Shown one piece after another: positions 1 to 11,482 of a stretch of 64,000 nt of DNA (position 1 is the first letter of the stretch; each line of letters opens with the position of its first letter). The position numbers and the translations under genes are program-made. The stretch is from NCBI RefSeq assembly GCF_964656455.1, contig NC_135720.1:52850598-52914597 (forward strand), given 5' to 3'. Source of the stretch: Halichoerus grypus (lineage: Eukaryota; Chordata; Mammalia; Carnivora; Phocidae). The notes beneath the pieces were generated by a model. The model saw nothing but the letters and a program-made list of their open reading frames with translations. It made no database searches and had not been told where the DNA came from.

Positions 1-204
1 AACCGTGGGAGCACTTAGATGTCCCAGTAGTTAGGGGGGCTAAGACAAATGTTTAGATATGGTGATGCCCAGTCTAGTTTTATGGATTATAAGCAAGGTG
101 CCTGGCTCATTATATGCCTGTCAAATCTCGAAATCTCACTGAATGGCAGGTTGATAAGTTTCCTGCAGATAGATAAATTCTAACCATCTGTGATAACGGA
201 GTCA

Positions 205-455
205 CAGACCCCTTAGTGGCTTCCCATGTTCTGTAGGATACAGTGTGGCCTGTGTGTGGCAAAACACCCCGTCCTTCCTTTCCAGTCACTTCGGCCACTC
301 TCTCCACTTCCACCCTAAGCTGTAGCCATAGGAAGTAAACCATCCACGTTCATATCTGGTAAACATTGCTTAACTCAGGACTTTAGTCAAGTATTAGCCT
401 TTTTGGTAAGTATTCTGTGATTTCTCCAGTTTAAATTGCTCATTCCTCCAGCTTC
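205..455 (+). mobile_element. L2 LINE fragment
   Basis: Decayed L2 3' region in sense. Recognisable by the TTAGTGGCTTCCCAT core, the following CCTTTCCAGTCAC stretch and a later part resembling the AGTGTCACCTCCTCAG segment of L2. Very diverged, with no coding potential left. The 5' and 3' limits are approximate. Confidence 0.5.
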
Positions 456-549
456 CTGTCTCTTCTAAAAATCAGAAGATATGACACCATTGAGGTTTCA
501 TTCTCCATGGTCTTGATCAGTTGGTGTCAAGTGGCTGCTTCCTTTAGAC

Positions 550-655
550 TGGGCATATGTTGTACATTTTAAATATATATAAGTATATTAAGTATATATA
601 TAAATATATATATAAGTATAAGTCAGTTATTCCTCAGTAAAGCTGGGAGAAAAAA
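550..655 (+). repeat. AT-rich simple repeat plus L1 3' tail scrap
   Basis: Positions 565-622 are an impure TA/TATAAG repeat. It runs into TTCCTCAGTAAAGCTGGG followed by A-rich sequence, which is the typical last 40 bases of an L1MA-type 3' end in sense orientation. The rest of that L1 is not visible. Confidence 0.5.
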
Positions 656-804
656 GATTGGGCATATGTTCTTCAGTTTGCCATTTGAGATGCATCAGTT
701 ACAGCTGACAGCTTCATGGATCAATTGACCTATTTGGATCCTTTATTTGGGCCTCTGATTTCCATATAAGTGTTTCTAAGACTATGATCTTTTTGAAAGA
801 GATG

Positions 805-890
805 ACTTTGTCTTTATATTCCTATTGCCCAGCATATGCTTGACACATATAAAGCCTTCAATAAGTACTCACAGGATTTAATTGAATGGA
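805..890 (+). mobile_element. L2 LINE 3' end
   Basis: Matches the L2 terminus: CCCAGCATATGCTTGACACATA followed by a TTCAATAAGTACT-like segment and a degraded TTGAATGAA end. Sense orientation, short and strongly diverged. Confidence 0.5.
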
Positions 891-1206
891 GTAAAACCTT
901 TCCCGACCAGAGGACTTTGCCTTTTCCCTCACCTTTGCTTGAGTCATTACTTAAATGCCCTTAAATTGTAGCAGGATTGATTAAGATTAGGTGGGGTAAG
1001 TTTTCCTGGCTATAACATTTGTAGGGATGGATTAGAGAGATGCTGTTGAGTCTTTTTATTTTGAAATCTTCACAGGACTGGCATACACCTTCTTGAAGAC
1101 ACCAAGAAGAGTAGTATATAAAGTTCCTTATGAGGCTGTGCAGTGCACTACTGAGTGATCAGAATGCTTCAGAAGATTTTGACTATATGTAATATATAGT
1201 ATGAAA
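891..1206. other. No feature recognised
   Basis: About 315 bases of AT-rich sequence between an L2 end and the pseudogene insertion. I see no open frame, motif or known repeat in it. Confidence 0.5.
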
Positions 1207-1595
<389 letters not shown>

Positions 1596-2584
1596 TAGTG
1601 TAGATTTAGGATTTGAAAACAAATTCTAATCGGCAGGTGTACAACTTCTGCAAAATATGAAGAATTTGTTATTCCATAATTTGCTCCTCTATCAAAAACA
1701 GCTGTCTATAGTGCTTCATACTGTTGGCAAGTTCATTACAAATGCAGGAAGCAATTCCTGTTTCATATGATTGTGCTTTGTAAAAATAATTTAGGTGTAA
1801 GCTATCCGCAAACCTTCTTTTTTTTTTTTTTTTTTTAGTAACAATCCTATCTAAATCCTCATATTTTGGCATTACACACGAGTGTCGTAAGTTTAAATTC
1901 TGGAACATCAGGCAGAAATGTAAGAAAGGGCTCATTTAGGATGGAATGGCAAATGTTCTAATTGGGAGGGTCCTCATTTTGATTTCTGCCCTCCTGCCCT
2001 ACCTCTTAACCAAAAACCAGAGCAAAACATCTGGAGTTATTTAGGCAGTATAAATATTCTTAAAAGAATGGACCCCTAATCATAAAGCCTTTCTGGCACT
2101 GAAGGATGTTTTTGGATAGAATTCACATGATTGGTAAAAATATCTTTGAATTCATAAGGGCTCACGCAAGTCGTGAGTGCAGAGTTTGGGAGTATGGCGG
2201 GCTGAGGCTGATGGAATTCATCATAGGCTTTTATCGGAAAGCAGTCTGTTAGTGCACAGGGGTTACTCTCTCGACTTTTCCCTTAGAATAGTTTCCAAGA
2301 AAGGTAGCTTATTTCCTGTTAAAATGATGGTTGTTTCACTTTGAAAGAAATGTGCCATAGGTATAAATTTAGTTTTATTCTCCTTTAACGTGTTTAAACA
2401 AGTTTTGCTGCAGGGAGACAAAGAGAAAACAATTCCCTTTAAAGCCCCTATCTTCAGCCTCTGCTTTGTAGTTCTGTCCATAAGACAGAAAGTAGGCAGG
2501 AGGAATAATAGCTAAGCATTGAAAAAAACCACACACACATTAGTGTCAATTAAGGAGGGGAATTGAAAGGTATAGTTGTGTTGC
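1596..2584. other. Unique AT-rich sequence with a T20 tract
   Basis: No gene or known repeat is recognised. A run of 20 T at 1817-1836 could be the A-tail of a minus-strand retrocopy, but the adjoining 1837-1940 matches nothing I know and no target duplication is visible. A short CACACACA run lies near 2531. Confidence 0.5.
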
Positions 2585-2990
2585 AGTTAGTCAACCAATA
2601 TTTATTGACCATCAACTGTGTATTAAAACACAATGACAGGTTTGTTGAGATAAAAAGGGTTTCTATACTCCAAGGACATAGAATATTCTTGAGGAACCTA
2701 GTTGTAAATCTGTGAAGTTCAAGTGATAATGTAAGATAAAAATAATTTCATCATAATTGTTAGTAATTGCCAAATGGAAGATTTAGTTAAGTGTTACAGG
2801 AGTTCAGGTCAGGGATAGACCACTGTGGGCTGACTAAACCGGAGGGTTCTGTGGAAGAATTTGAGCAGCTGCTTGAAGAATGGGTAGAATTTGGATTGAT
2901 GGAAAATAGGAGGAAGATAATTTTGCCCTTCCCTTTCACTAGAATACCATGTGTGGAATTCAGGAAGAGTAGAGTTAGTATCATGTTAAT
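2585..2990 (-). mobile_element. L2 LINE fragment, antisense
   Basis: Starts with CCAATATTTATTGACCATCA, the reverse complement of an L2 3' end. It continues through a degraded AAGGACATAGAATATT segment to 2870-2935, which resembles the antisense L2 region before its 3' end. Old and broken. Confidence 0.5.
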
Positions 2991-3646
2991 TTTGGGTAAA
3001 AATCAGCAGTTAACCATGTGGGAGAACTTTAATGAACCTGAGAAAACCTCTTGATGATTTCAGCATTTTATGTTTCCTTAATTCAGGCCTATAAAACAAA
3101 AACAAAACATTTTTAAGACATTGGAAGGCATAGAGAAATGATGCCATCCAGAATATTCACTGTGAAAGCATCAGTATTTATATCATTAGACTTGGTCATT
3201 TCAAGCAGTTTCACTGAGGGAAAGAACATACACAAAGGAGCCATGTGTCTCCACTTGAGAAACCTTGACTTTGAACTGCACAGAAAGCTCTGGTAACTCC
3301 AGAGCATCAAATAAGCTTTCACAGATTCTGATCTTCATACAAATTACCAATATAAAGAGGAAACTGTTTTCTGTATGTCTTCTTTCTTATCCTCAGAACT
3401 AAAGTGATTATATTTTTCTCAAGATCAAGTTAAGGAAGATATTCTTTTCCTTCTATTTTCTTTTCCCTTTTTCCTGTTCATCTTTCCTTTACTGTATATT
3501 TATTGTAGAGTACTCTTGTGAGTGCATTTTAATAAATTATCTATTTAAAAATTCTAAATCTGTACTCATTGCTATTTACAGCTAGATATAATAGAGATGT
3601 AGAGGTTATCAAATTTAGGGTGAATGGGCATATACAGCCCTTGGGT
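2991..3646. other. No feature recognised
   Basis: AT-rich unique sequence; no open frame beyond about 70 codons and no repeat family recognised. Confidence 0.5.
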
Positions 3647-3657
3647 TGCATGGATTC

Positions 3658-3854
3658 TTTTTTTTCCCAAAGATTTTGTTTATAATTTGACAGAAAGAGA
3701 CACAGTGAGAGGGAACACAAGCAGGGGGTGGGGGAGAGGGAGAAGCAGGCTTCCTGCTGAGCAGGGAGCCCGATGTGGGGCTCGATCCCAGGACCCTGGG
3801 ATCATGACCTGAGCCGAGGGCAGATGCGTAACAACTGAGCCATCCAGGTGCCCC
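3658..3854 (-). mobile_element. SINEC, antisense
   Basis: Near-complete carnivore tRNA-derived SINE in reverse orientation: T-run and decayed tail on the left, GA-rich body, CTCGATCCCAGGACCCTGGG (B-box side), and a head ending GGTGCCCC. Flanked by imperfect duplications TGCATGGATTCTTTT (from 3647) and TGCGTGGATTTTTTT (from 3855). Confidence 0.92.
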
Positions 3855-4089
3855 TGCGTGGATTTTTTTTTTTAAAGGAAATCTGGTCAAGTTTTGTTTG
3901 TTTTTAGGCTGGAAATGAATGGTGTCTCTTCAGGAACCTGGAGAAATCATAAAGAAAAAGCAAATGTTTCTGTATCAGAGAGGATAGTTTTATTTTTTTC
4001 TGGGAGACTAAAACAAGTAGGTTTTTAACATTATTGTATATAAAAATCTCTAGTTGAAAAGAGCCTTCTTTATTCTTTAGTATGTGTTA

Positions 4090-4447
4090 CTTGATTTAAA
4101 AAATTTAATCTCATTTTTATGTAAAACATGTCACTGTTAGACAGTATAGAAATTTATTTAAAAAGTACCCAGAATCTTACCATCTAGAGATAGCTAGATA
4201 GCCTGCAAGACTATAAAAATGAGTTTGTCCATGTGTGTATTTTGTTTATATAGCAATATATAGAGGATTGCTTTTAATGTTCAATGAACATAATTTTTAA
4301 CAACCACCTTGTATTCCTTGTACGGATATACCATAATATAATTCACTATCCTGTTTTTTTGGATATTTTTCCTCCTAAATTTGATATAATGTCTTTTCCT
4401 AGCCCTAGGTCCCAAAGATGTTCTCCTATATTTTCTTCTACAAGTGT
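4090..4447 (-). mobile_element. Old L1 (L1M-type) 3' pieces, antisense
   Basis: AT-rich sequence resembling antisense L1M/L1ME 3' UTR. At 4395-4447 an antisense ORF2 piece with TTCTCCTATATTTTCTTCTA is cut by the next element and resumes at 4536. Family assignment is moderate. Confidence 0.5.
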
Positions 4448-4535
4448 TAGTGTACATGTTAAATACGTGCAGTTTATTGTATGCCAATTACACCTCAGTA
4501 AAGCTGCTTAAATTAAAAACAAAATTTAAAAATAA
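4448..4535 (+). mobile_element. Truncated L1MA 3' end inserted in an older L1
   Basis: About 88 bases: TGCCAATTACACCTCAGTAA followed by an A-rich tail, the end of an L1MA-type element in sense. It interrupts an antisense L1 exactly between the TTCTTCTACAAGT part and the AGTTTTATAGTTT part, so it is a heavily 5'-truncated insertion. Confidence 0.6.
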
Positions 4536-4905
4536 AAGTTTTATAGTTTCATGCTTTACATTTAAATCCATGATCCATTTTGCATTTGTTTTTGTGTATA
4601 GCATGAATTCTAAGTCAAAGTTCTTTTTTTTTTCCCCTGTCTGTGAATGTCCAGTTATTTCAGCACAATTTGTTGAAAAGACTACCCTAGCTCCACCAAA
4701 CTGCTCTTGCACCTCTGTCAAAATCAGTTGGTGTATTTGTAATGACCCATTTCTGGGTTCTCTGTTTCATTGATCTTTGCTTCTATTCTTCTGCCAATAT
4801 GACACTGTCTTGATTTTGATGGCTACGTGGTGAGCCTTAAAATCAGATAAAGTGATTCCTCCTACTTTAGTCTTCTTTTGCATAATTATTTTAGAATAAA
4901 CTTAT
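4536..4905 (-). mobile_element. L1M ORF2 3' region, antisense
   Basis: Continuation of the antisense L1. Landmarks in order: ATCCATGATCCATTTTGCAT, the CACAATTTGTTGAAAAGACTA segment, GTCAAAATCAGTTGG, CATTGATCTTTGC and ACACTGTCTTGATTTTGATG. These belong to the last part of L1 ORF2. Many substitutions; no open frame. Confidence 0.8.
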
Positions 4906-6075
4906 TTATATCTGTCATAGTTGTTGTGATGGTGGCAGCAAAGCCTGGCACCGCTCCAGACTGCCTGTGTGTGGGACTAGCTATGGCTGAGGCCAGTAGA
5001 AGGTGACAGTACGTGGTTGCGGTGAGCTTCTGCACCCCAACTGAGCACACGGTGGGAGGAAGAATTTTTTAGGGAATAGGAAATCGTTCCTAATGTTAAA
5101 CAGACATGACATCATTTAACATTATTTTTGTAGAAAAGATTCCTTTCATGGTATCAATAAGACTATTACATAGCATTTAAAATGGCATTATCTTGCTTGA
5201 AAGCAAAGGTGTAGATAGCTATGGCTAAGTACTCAAGGACCCTTCTGTTGTTGTTTTCATTTTATCCACTGTTGTCAGGGACTTGGGTTTAGGTTTCTAC
5301 AGCAACCACAGTCTGGACTACATAATACCAACACTTTGTGTGCATGTGGTGTTAACGCCAATGCCTTATACACTACATGTGGCAGAGTTGCAGTTGCTAT
5401 GGAGATCAATCTTTGGACACACTTGGTTGATAACGATGTCTCTCATTTGTGGATTTTCCTGCTGAAAGAATATGAAGTGGTGCTATGAGTTGACCGAGAG
5501 GTGCATAAGACTTGATCAGTAATTCCTCTATAGCTGAGAATATCACATTTGAAAGCCTTAAGTTACACATTTGCTCACAAACATACTGAAGTGTCTATGT
5601 GTGTGTTTAATAATATATGGCTTGATACCTGGAAAGTGGAGTGAAAATATGGCTTCAGGGAACACATTATCAGAGGAACTTGACTCCTCTTGGCTAGTCA
5701 ACACCATTTAAAGAATATACTATAAAAAATTCAAAGACCAGCTATCTTACGTTGTTTTAGTAGTCATAATAAAGTCATTTGTCAGTAGAAAAGGGAAGGA
5801 CACACAATTCTTCTTGAGAACTACTCTAATTTGAATAAGGGGCCTTGGGTAGCAGCTAAGAACCTTTTTCTTGGAGCATCGTTTCTCTGAAGAGTCCTTT
5901 GAACTCCAGAAATGAGAAACATTGAAGAAGTAGAAGAAATGATTTTATTTTTTCTTTTCCTTTGACAGTGCCAGTTAAACAAGGTTTCTGTCCTAGACCT
6001 AAATTTAAGCTAAGGCAAACTGTGGTTGAGTGTCCTCAGAATTCTTGAAAGAGATGTAGTTTTAGGTTGATAAAC
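4906..6075. other. Unique sequence with an X-box-like site
   Basis: No gene is seen. Positions 4925-5050 are more GC-rich than the surroundings (TGGCAGCAAAGCCTGGCACC) but match nothing I recognise. At 5393-5406 GTTGCTATGGAGAT resembles an RFX X-box half-palindrome. The remainder is AT-rich. Confidence 0.5.
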
Positions 6076-6086
6076 ATTTTTGCTTT

Positions 6087-6288
6087 GGGGCGCCTGGGTG
6101 GCTCAGTCGTTAAGCATCTGCTTTGGCTCAGGTCATGATCCCAGGGTCCTGGGATCGAGCCCAACGTCGGGCTTCCTGCTCCGTGGGAAGCCTGCTTCTC
6201 CCTCTCTCGCTCCCTCTGCTTGTGTTCCTTCTCTTCGCTGTGTCCCTCTCTGTCAAATAAATAAATAAAATCTTTAAAAAAAAAAAAT
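6087..6288 (+). mobile_element. SINEC
   Basis: Full-length sense SINE: GGGGCGCCTGGGTGGCTCAG head, CT-rich body, AAATAAATAAATAAAATCTT and an A-tail. Few differences from neighbouring copies such as the one at 44232. T-rich flanks (TTTTTGCTTTGGG left, TTTTTTCTTTGGG right) look like its target duplication. Confidence 0.95.
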
Positions 6289-6340
6289 TTTTTTTTTCTT
6301 TGGGTTGGAGAAACTTGTCAGTCATGAGTTGTTAGGCCAG

Positions 6341-6470
6341 AGTAGTGGTTCTCAACCCTGGCTGCACATTAGCAGGTGCGGCTTTAAGAAAGTACTGATG
6401 TTTGAGCCTAACAAAAACTAAATCAGAATCTCTGGGAATGAAGAGAAACTATGGCATTGGTATTCTTTTC
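6341..6470 (+). mobile_element. MER5-type hAT MITE fragment
   Basis: Begins AGTGGTTCTCAACCCTGG, the conserved terminal inverted repeat of hAT-Charlie non-autonomous elements, followed by GCTGCACATTAGCAGGTG and AAATCAGAATCTCTGGG. The right end is lost or too diverged to see. Confidence 0.7.
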
Positions 6471-6569
6471 TCTTTTTTTTTTTTCTTGAAAGGTGAATAC
6501 TTGATACTAAAATGCAACCAGGATTGAGAGAGCCGCTGCAGCAGAGGCAGTTTTCATCTAGAATCTTAA

Positions 6570-6650
6570 ATTTTAGCTAAATTTATATATTAGAATGCTC
6601 AATAAAAGTAATATGAACATTGCAGAAAGTTTAGAAAGGGCAGTCTTACC
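6570..6650 (-). mobile_element. Old L1M 3' end, antisense (left part)
   Basis: Short AT-rich piece ending CTTACCATCT, resembling an antisense L1M 3' UTR. The likely continuation is at 7140-8150 beyond the LTR that splits it. Confidence 0.4.
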
Positions 6651-6654
6651 ATCT

Positions 6655-7137
6655 ATGTTAGTTTCCTATTGCAGTTGTAACAAATTACCACAATTTTATT
6701 GGCTTAAAATAACACAAGCTAGTTGTCTTACTTTTCTGGAGATCAGAAGTCCTAAATGGGTCTTACGGGGCAAAAATCAAGGTGTCAGCAGAGCTGAGTT
6801 CCTTCTGGAGATTTTAGGGAGAATCCATGCCTTGCCTTTTGTGACTTCTAGAGGCTGCCCCCCTTCCTTGACTTGTGGCCACATCACTCCAACCTCTGCC
6901 TCTGTCGTCACATCTCCTTTTCTGACTCTGACCCTCCCGACTTCCTCTTATGAGGATCCTTGTGGTTATATTGAGCCCATCCAGGTAATCCAGGATAATC
7001 TCCCCATCTCAAGATCTTTAACTTAATCACATCAGTAAAGTCCCTTTGCCAAGTAAAGTAACATTCACAGCTTCCAGGGATTAGGACCTGGACATCTTTT
7101 GGGGTAGGAGGGCATTTATTCAGCCTACTATACCAGA
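6655..7137 (-). mobile_element. MLT1-type (ERVL-MaLR) solo LTR, antisense
   Basis: Ancient solo LTR, non-coding, in reverse orientation. Landmarks: GTTAGTTTCCTATTGCAG at the left, ACAAATTACCACAATTTTAT, TCTGGAGATCAGAAGTCC, ATCAAGGTGTCAGCAG, the ACTTGTGGCCACATCACTCC region, TAACTTAATCACATC and GGGATTAGGACCTGGACAT near the right. About 480 bases, typical of MaLR LTRs. No internal retroviral sequence adjoins it. Subfamily is uncertain. Confidence 0.75.
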
Positions 7138-7139
7138 TT

Positions 7140-8150
7140 AACACAAAGATTGTCACTTTGGTATTTTCCTTCCTAGTCTTCTTTAATATGCATATTTTTA
7201 TTAGAATATGATCATCTTGCCTTTACAGTTTTTTATCCTTTTCTGCTTAGTCTTCATAACCATCATTTTGAATAGCTACATAATAGTCTGTCCATGATTA
7301 TACCATATTTAACATTGTCATTACCCTGTAGTTGGATTTTTATGTTATTTCAGATTCCTATTATTGATAGATCAAGCTGTGATAAGTATTTTTATCTATT
7401 AGATAGATCCTGGGATGTGGGAGTACTGAGCTAAATATATTTTGTTAAAGATTTATGTATTTATTTTAGAGGGAGAGAGAGGGAGAGAGCATGTGCGAGC
7501 ACGAGTGAGAGGAGGGGCAGAGGGAGAGAATCTTCAAGCAGACTCCCCACTGAGCATGGAGCCAGATCTCAGGACCCATGAGATCATGACTTGAGCTGAA
7601 ACCAAGAGTCGTCTGTTTAACAGACTGAGCCACCTGGGCACCCCCTGAGCTAAATATTATAAACCTTTTTGTAATGTTTAATTCAAACTCTCAAATTATA
7701 TTTTTGGGAAGAGTTCTAATTGATTTGCAACACTATCAGCAATGTATGAGAATACCAGTGTCACTATATCTTTGCCAATATTGGTCATTATCATTAAAAA
7801 AAAAAAAAGACTTCTACTAATTAGGTGAACAAATGTTATCCTGATTTAAATTTAATCTACTTGAAAATTTTTTCCATGTTTCTGTTTATTTCTCTTTGTG
7901 TGTTTTGTTTGTCTGTTTCTCCTAGAATGATTTATTTATTAATCTTTAAGACATCTTTATGTGGTGAAATTATTGCCTTATATGCTATAAATGTTTTATA
8001 CACACATTTATAAATTTTTAATTGTTCTCACCTGTTTTTTTCCTTTGTGATTCTTCTTTTTTCTATGCTTAAGATTTTTTCACCTAACAAAAGTTTGTGG
8101 TAAATATTCAATTCTATTTTCTTTTACATCTTTCATGATTTAGTCACTGC
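7140..8150 (-). mobile_element. Old L1M, antisense, split by a SINE
   Basis: Degraded antisense L1 ORF2/3' region with ATTTGCAACACTATCAGCAA then TGTATGAGAATACCAGTGTC, and after 7830 the segment resembling the downstream L1M sequence (TTGTGTGTTTTGTTTGTC). A SINE occupies 7439-7644. No reading frame survives. Confidence 0.6.
7439..7644 (-). mobile_element. SINEC, antisense
   Basis: Reverse-oriented SINE with TTTATGTATTTATTTTAGAG tail side, GA-rich body and head end ACTGAGCCACCTGGGCACC. Perfect 13-base target duplication CTGAGCTAAATAT at 7426-7438 and 7645-7657. Older subfamily, judging by many differences. Confidence 0.95.
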
Positions 8151-8708
8151 CCTTAGCAAATTGCTAACAAGCTAAGAAGTTCAGGGACTTAACGAGTTCA
8201 GACTTACTGTATGACTTACTGTACCAAGCAAGTACCAAATTAATTTGGTTCTGTTTATATAATTTATCAAAATTAGAAACACATTTTTAAAAGGACTGGA
8301 GAAGAAATCTAGCAATTTTAGTGCAGTCCTAAGATGTTTATTGCCCTTTGCTAGAAGGTTTATTCACAATGCTGTCATGTTGTGTTCATGCAGATAATTG
8401 AGAATTATAGTAAGCTATCTTAGTCTATGATAAACAGACAGAATGCACTTTAATTACATTCTAATTTATTATCTGGTAAAAGTACCTTGCTAACAGATCA
8501 ACCCAGATATGACTTATTGGATAGCCTTTGCACTTAGAGGAATAATCAGTCTGTAATCATAAACAACATGAACCGTTCATCTTGTAGATTGCTATTATAT
8601 TTATTACGCTCAAATGCCTGCACTGGGTTTCTTTCCTGTTTGCTTCCCATTTCATGACTTATATGCCCCTACCCTGTCTGCTGTAAGTTGGTGGTATCCT
8701 GGGCTTAC
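8151..8708. other. AT-rich unique sequence
   Basis: No repeat or gene recognised. TTAATTACATTCTAATTTAT at 8450-8469 is homeodomain-site-like but such motifs are common in AT-rich DNA. Confidence 0.4.
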
Positions 8709-8723
8709 AAATTCATTCTCTTC

Positions 8724-8915
8724 GGGATGCCTGGGTGGCTCAGTCAGTTAAGCGTCTGCCTTGGGCTCAGGTTGTGATCTTGGGGTCCTGGGATGAGCAC
8801 CGTATTGGGCTTCCTGCTCAGCAAGGAAGTCTGCTTCTCCCTCAACCTCTGCCCCTCCCCCTGCTCGTTCTCTCTCTCTCTTTGGCTCTCTCTGTCAAAT
8901 AAATAAATTTAAAAA
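8724..8915 (+). mobile_element. SINEC
   Basis: Sense SINE starting GGGATGCCTGGGTGGCTCAG and ending AAATAAATAAATTTAAAA. Perfect 14-base target duplication AAATTCATTCTCTT at 8709-8722 and 8916-8929. Confidence 0.95.
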
Positions 8916-8929
8916 AAATTCATTCTCTT

Positions 8930-9612
8930 GAGATATGAGTTAGGCACATGCCTAGGAACAGAGTTCTCTGTTACTTTACCATATGAGTAAAATGCATTTC
9001 TCCCCAGTTACAGTAAATAGAATAAACTGTCACCATAATGTACTAATACGTGATTTATTCCTTGCTGCCCCCCGATAAGAATTAGCACAATTCTAATTCT
9101 ATAAAGAAAAAATTTGCCCCCCAGAATAGCCACCACATCCTTTAATATCCTGTGTTACTTTGCCCAGTTCCAAAAAGGAGGTATGCAAGTTAAGCTGAAA
9201 CAAGAGCCAGCCCCTGTTTCTTTCCTTTGAGACAACCTTGTACAGAGAATTGGTATCGGGGAGTGGGTTTCACCGAGCGAATACAGTTCTCTGGTGCAGT
9301 ACCTTCTTTAATTCTACCACTTAGGAATAAACAGCCTCTGGTACTAGTTCCACAGAATAATGTAGAAGTTTATAGCATTACATTACCTCAGTTGACCCAG
9401 ATTTTTTTGAATACCACTGTGTTTGGTGGGCTTTGGAGTGGGGCTAAAGTTTGGAAGGTACAAAACAGAGTAGAACCACCTAAAGAAATGTGTAATCCAC
9501 CTCCTCAATGGAGTTACAATCAGGAGTTGTTATTGCAGACACCCTTTTTTCCCTCTACCTTAATGATTTTAATTGAATCTGCTGATGCAGTATCTTTAGC
9601 AAACAAAGATGA
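8930..9612. other. Unique sequence containing a long stop-free frame
   Basis: A plus-strand frame is open from 9194 to 9779, but the last third is the SINE and the frame has no upstream ATG; its first ATG comes late, near 9489. No recognisable protein domain and no splice pattern are seen, so I do not call a gene. Confidence 0.4.
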
Positions 9613-9626
9613 TAATAATCCTTATC

Positions 9627-9826
9627 TTTTTTTTAAAGATTTTATATTTATTTATTTGACAGAGAGAGACAGAGCGAGAGAGGGAACACAAGCAGGGGGA
9701 GTGGGAGAGGGAGAAGCAGGCTTCCTGCTGAGCAGAGAGCCTGATGCGGGGCTCGATCCCAGGACCCTGGGATCATGACCCGAGCCGAAGGCAGACGCTT
9801 AACTGACTGAGCCACCCAGGCGCCCC
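9627..9826 (-). mobile_element. SINEC, antisense
   Basis: Near-consensus copy: TTTTTAAAGATTTTATATTT tail side, GGGAACACAAGCAGGGGGAG, CGATCCCAGGACCCTGGGAT, head end CCACCCAGGCGCCCC. Perfect 14-base target duplication TAATAATCCTTATC at 9613-9626 and 9827-9840. Likely recent. Confidence 0.96.
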
Positions 9827-9840
9827 TAATAATCCTTATC

Positions 9841-10678
9841 TGAGAGTAGTATCCTCTTTTTATGAACAACAATCTTACACCTGGAAGGGACCTCACTAGT
9901 GCTTTTGGTCTAGCACTGTGACAACAAATGTGCCTATAATTGTACAGCTGATGAGTGGTAGATAGGACCTCGGATTTCTGCATTTCAGTGCTAGGATTTT
10001 TTTGTTTCCATTCTTGGTCCAAATTTGTATTAAAAAGGAAGATGAAAAGATACTGGTCTATTTCACTTACCCTCTTTTTCCATGTTGGAAGTTTGTTTTG
10101 GCATGCAAATCAGTTTAGGTGGATTTGGAAGTTTTTCCGTTCTGAAGATTTCTGCAGTAACTATAAATTTTTTATTTTTTACCTAGGAACTGCTCAGTTA
10201 ATCACTTCCGTGTGAGAATCCTAGTTTTATTTGGCTCTAGTCTGGTAAAATAGTGGTGTAAAATCACCTTTCTTCTTTCCTTTTTGTTTAAGCGTTCTCT
10301 CTCAGCCAGGTCACATCTAAGGTCTTCCCTTAAGATTTTGTGATTATGTCCCTTGAATGCCTTGCCTTAGTCCGTGTATGTTCTTTATCCTCACAGTCCC
10401 CGGTTTCTGGAATTTCCCACGGGATATTCTCCTTAGGGCCTGTTCAGTCCCACTTTGGATCTGACTGAGGCATTGCTACTGTTTTATTGACTCCTCTGTT
10501 CCTGGAACCCTTTTGCTATCTCCTCGAAGCTGGATTCTGTGTGCTATCCTGTCTGAATATTAAGAGAGAATTAGTAATAATTTTTACCCTTACTTTTCTA
10601 CCAAGGAAGCCTTAGATGGATGCTTCTGTTGGAACTAACCCAGAAGAGACCATATTTAGTATTCTGAGATCAGATTGA
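9841..10678. other. Unique sequence
   Basis: No gene or repeat recognised. Somewhat less AT-rich around 10300-10540 but without any domain, CpG cluster or splice-like structure that I can support. Confidence 0.45.
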
Positions 10679-10706
10679 AGGGAGAGAGAGAGAGAGAGAG
10701 AGAGTG
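10679..10706. repeat. (GA)n microsatellite
   Basis: An almost uninterrupted run of about 13 GA units. Probably length-polymorphic. Confidence 0.9.
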
Positions 10707-11095
10707 GTATCTTGAGAAGACGCAGAAGGATGTAGTTCTGAGCAGCCAGGGGCTTGTTTTGTGCATCCTATTTAGGCAGCTGCCTATTTCATGTGGCTCT
10801 CCGGCTGTGCTTGAGAATGTTCGCGGAGCTAACTCCAAGCCAAATCCTTCTCTGAAGCTACAGCCTCGTTTGCTTTGGGAAAAATTTACTTCATGTTTGC
10901 CATCCTCTTCACTCTATAGCTGTTACTATATGAATTGTTCAAGAACCCCCTTCCATGACTATGTTTGATCTCCATTTGAGGAATAATAACTATGCAGTTA
11001 TATTCTGAATTTAGTGGCATGTTGACTTTCAGGAAGACCCTTTTAGGATCAAATCAGAGCAAAATAGTTATATTTCACCATACTGCAATGTAAGT
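10707..11095. other. Unique sequence
   Basis: No gene or repeat recognised in these 390 bases. Confidence 0.45.
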
Positions 11096-11099
11096 CCCC

Positions 11100-11452
11100 C
11101 TTTGGCTTCCAGTCTATAAATTATAAAATACTCCCCAAAATAGATCTTACCAAGATCACTAATGACCTCCATATCACTAAATCTAATGGATTTCTTTTAG
11201 TCTTTGTTCTAATTGTATTATTGACAGTTTCTTTTTTCTTGAAAAACACTTTTTACTTGATTTTCTTCTGACTTTCTAGCCGTTCCTTCCCTGCCTCTGT
11301 GGCACAGGCTTCGCCAGGTGATTAAATGTTGCTGTGCCCTCTTATCACTCTATTCTATCTCTAGTTTATCCCTCTGGATCCTTCAGTTACCAGAAACGAT
11401 CTGCATTCGTCTAACTTTACCCACCTGGCCTCCTTCTAGTCTACCTCCTCCA
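11100..11452 (+). mobile_element. L2 ORF2 fragment
   Basis: Resembles the reverse-transcriptase region of L2: ACCAAGATCACTAATGACCT, CATATCACTAAATC, a degraded CTTGAAAAACACTTT segment and TTCTTCTGACTTTCTAGCCG. Sense orientation, many indels, non-functional. Confidence 0.6.
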
Positions 11453-11482
11453 TTCCTGAAGAATATGAAAAGTGGATGTGAA

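Noticed and set aside
6087..6160. tRNA-like A and B boxes
   Set aside because: These belong to SINE heads; no cloverleaf with an anticodon arm or correct acceptor pairing could be supported as a tRNA gene.
6655..7137. Possible provirus around the LTR
   Set aside because: No second LTR or internal coding sequence is adjacent; it is a solo LTR inside an old L1.
9627..9826. Repeated arginine/glutamate-rich open frames such as the one ending at 9778, and similar ones at 41009-41308, 44279-44491 and 50685-51044
   Set aside because: They are translations of the antisense SINE (RERDTVREGTQAGG-type runs) and occur at each copy; no gene.
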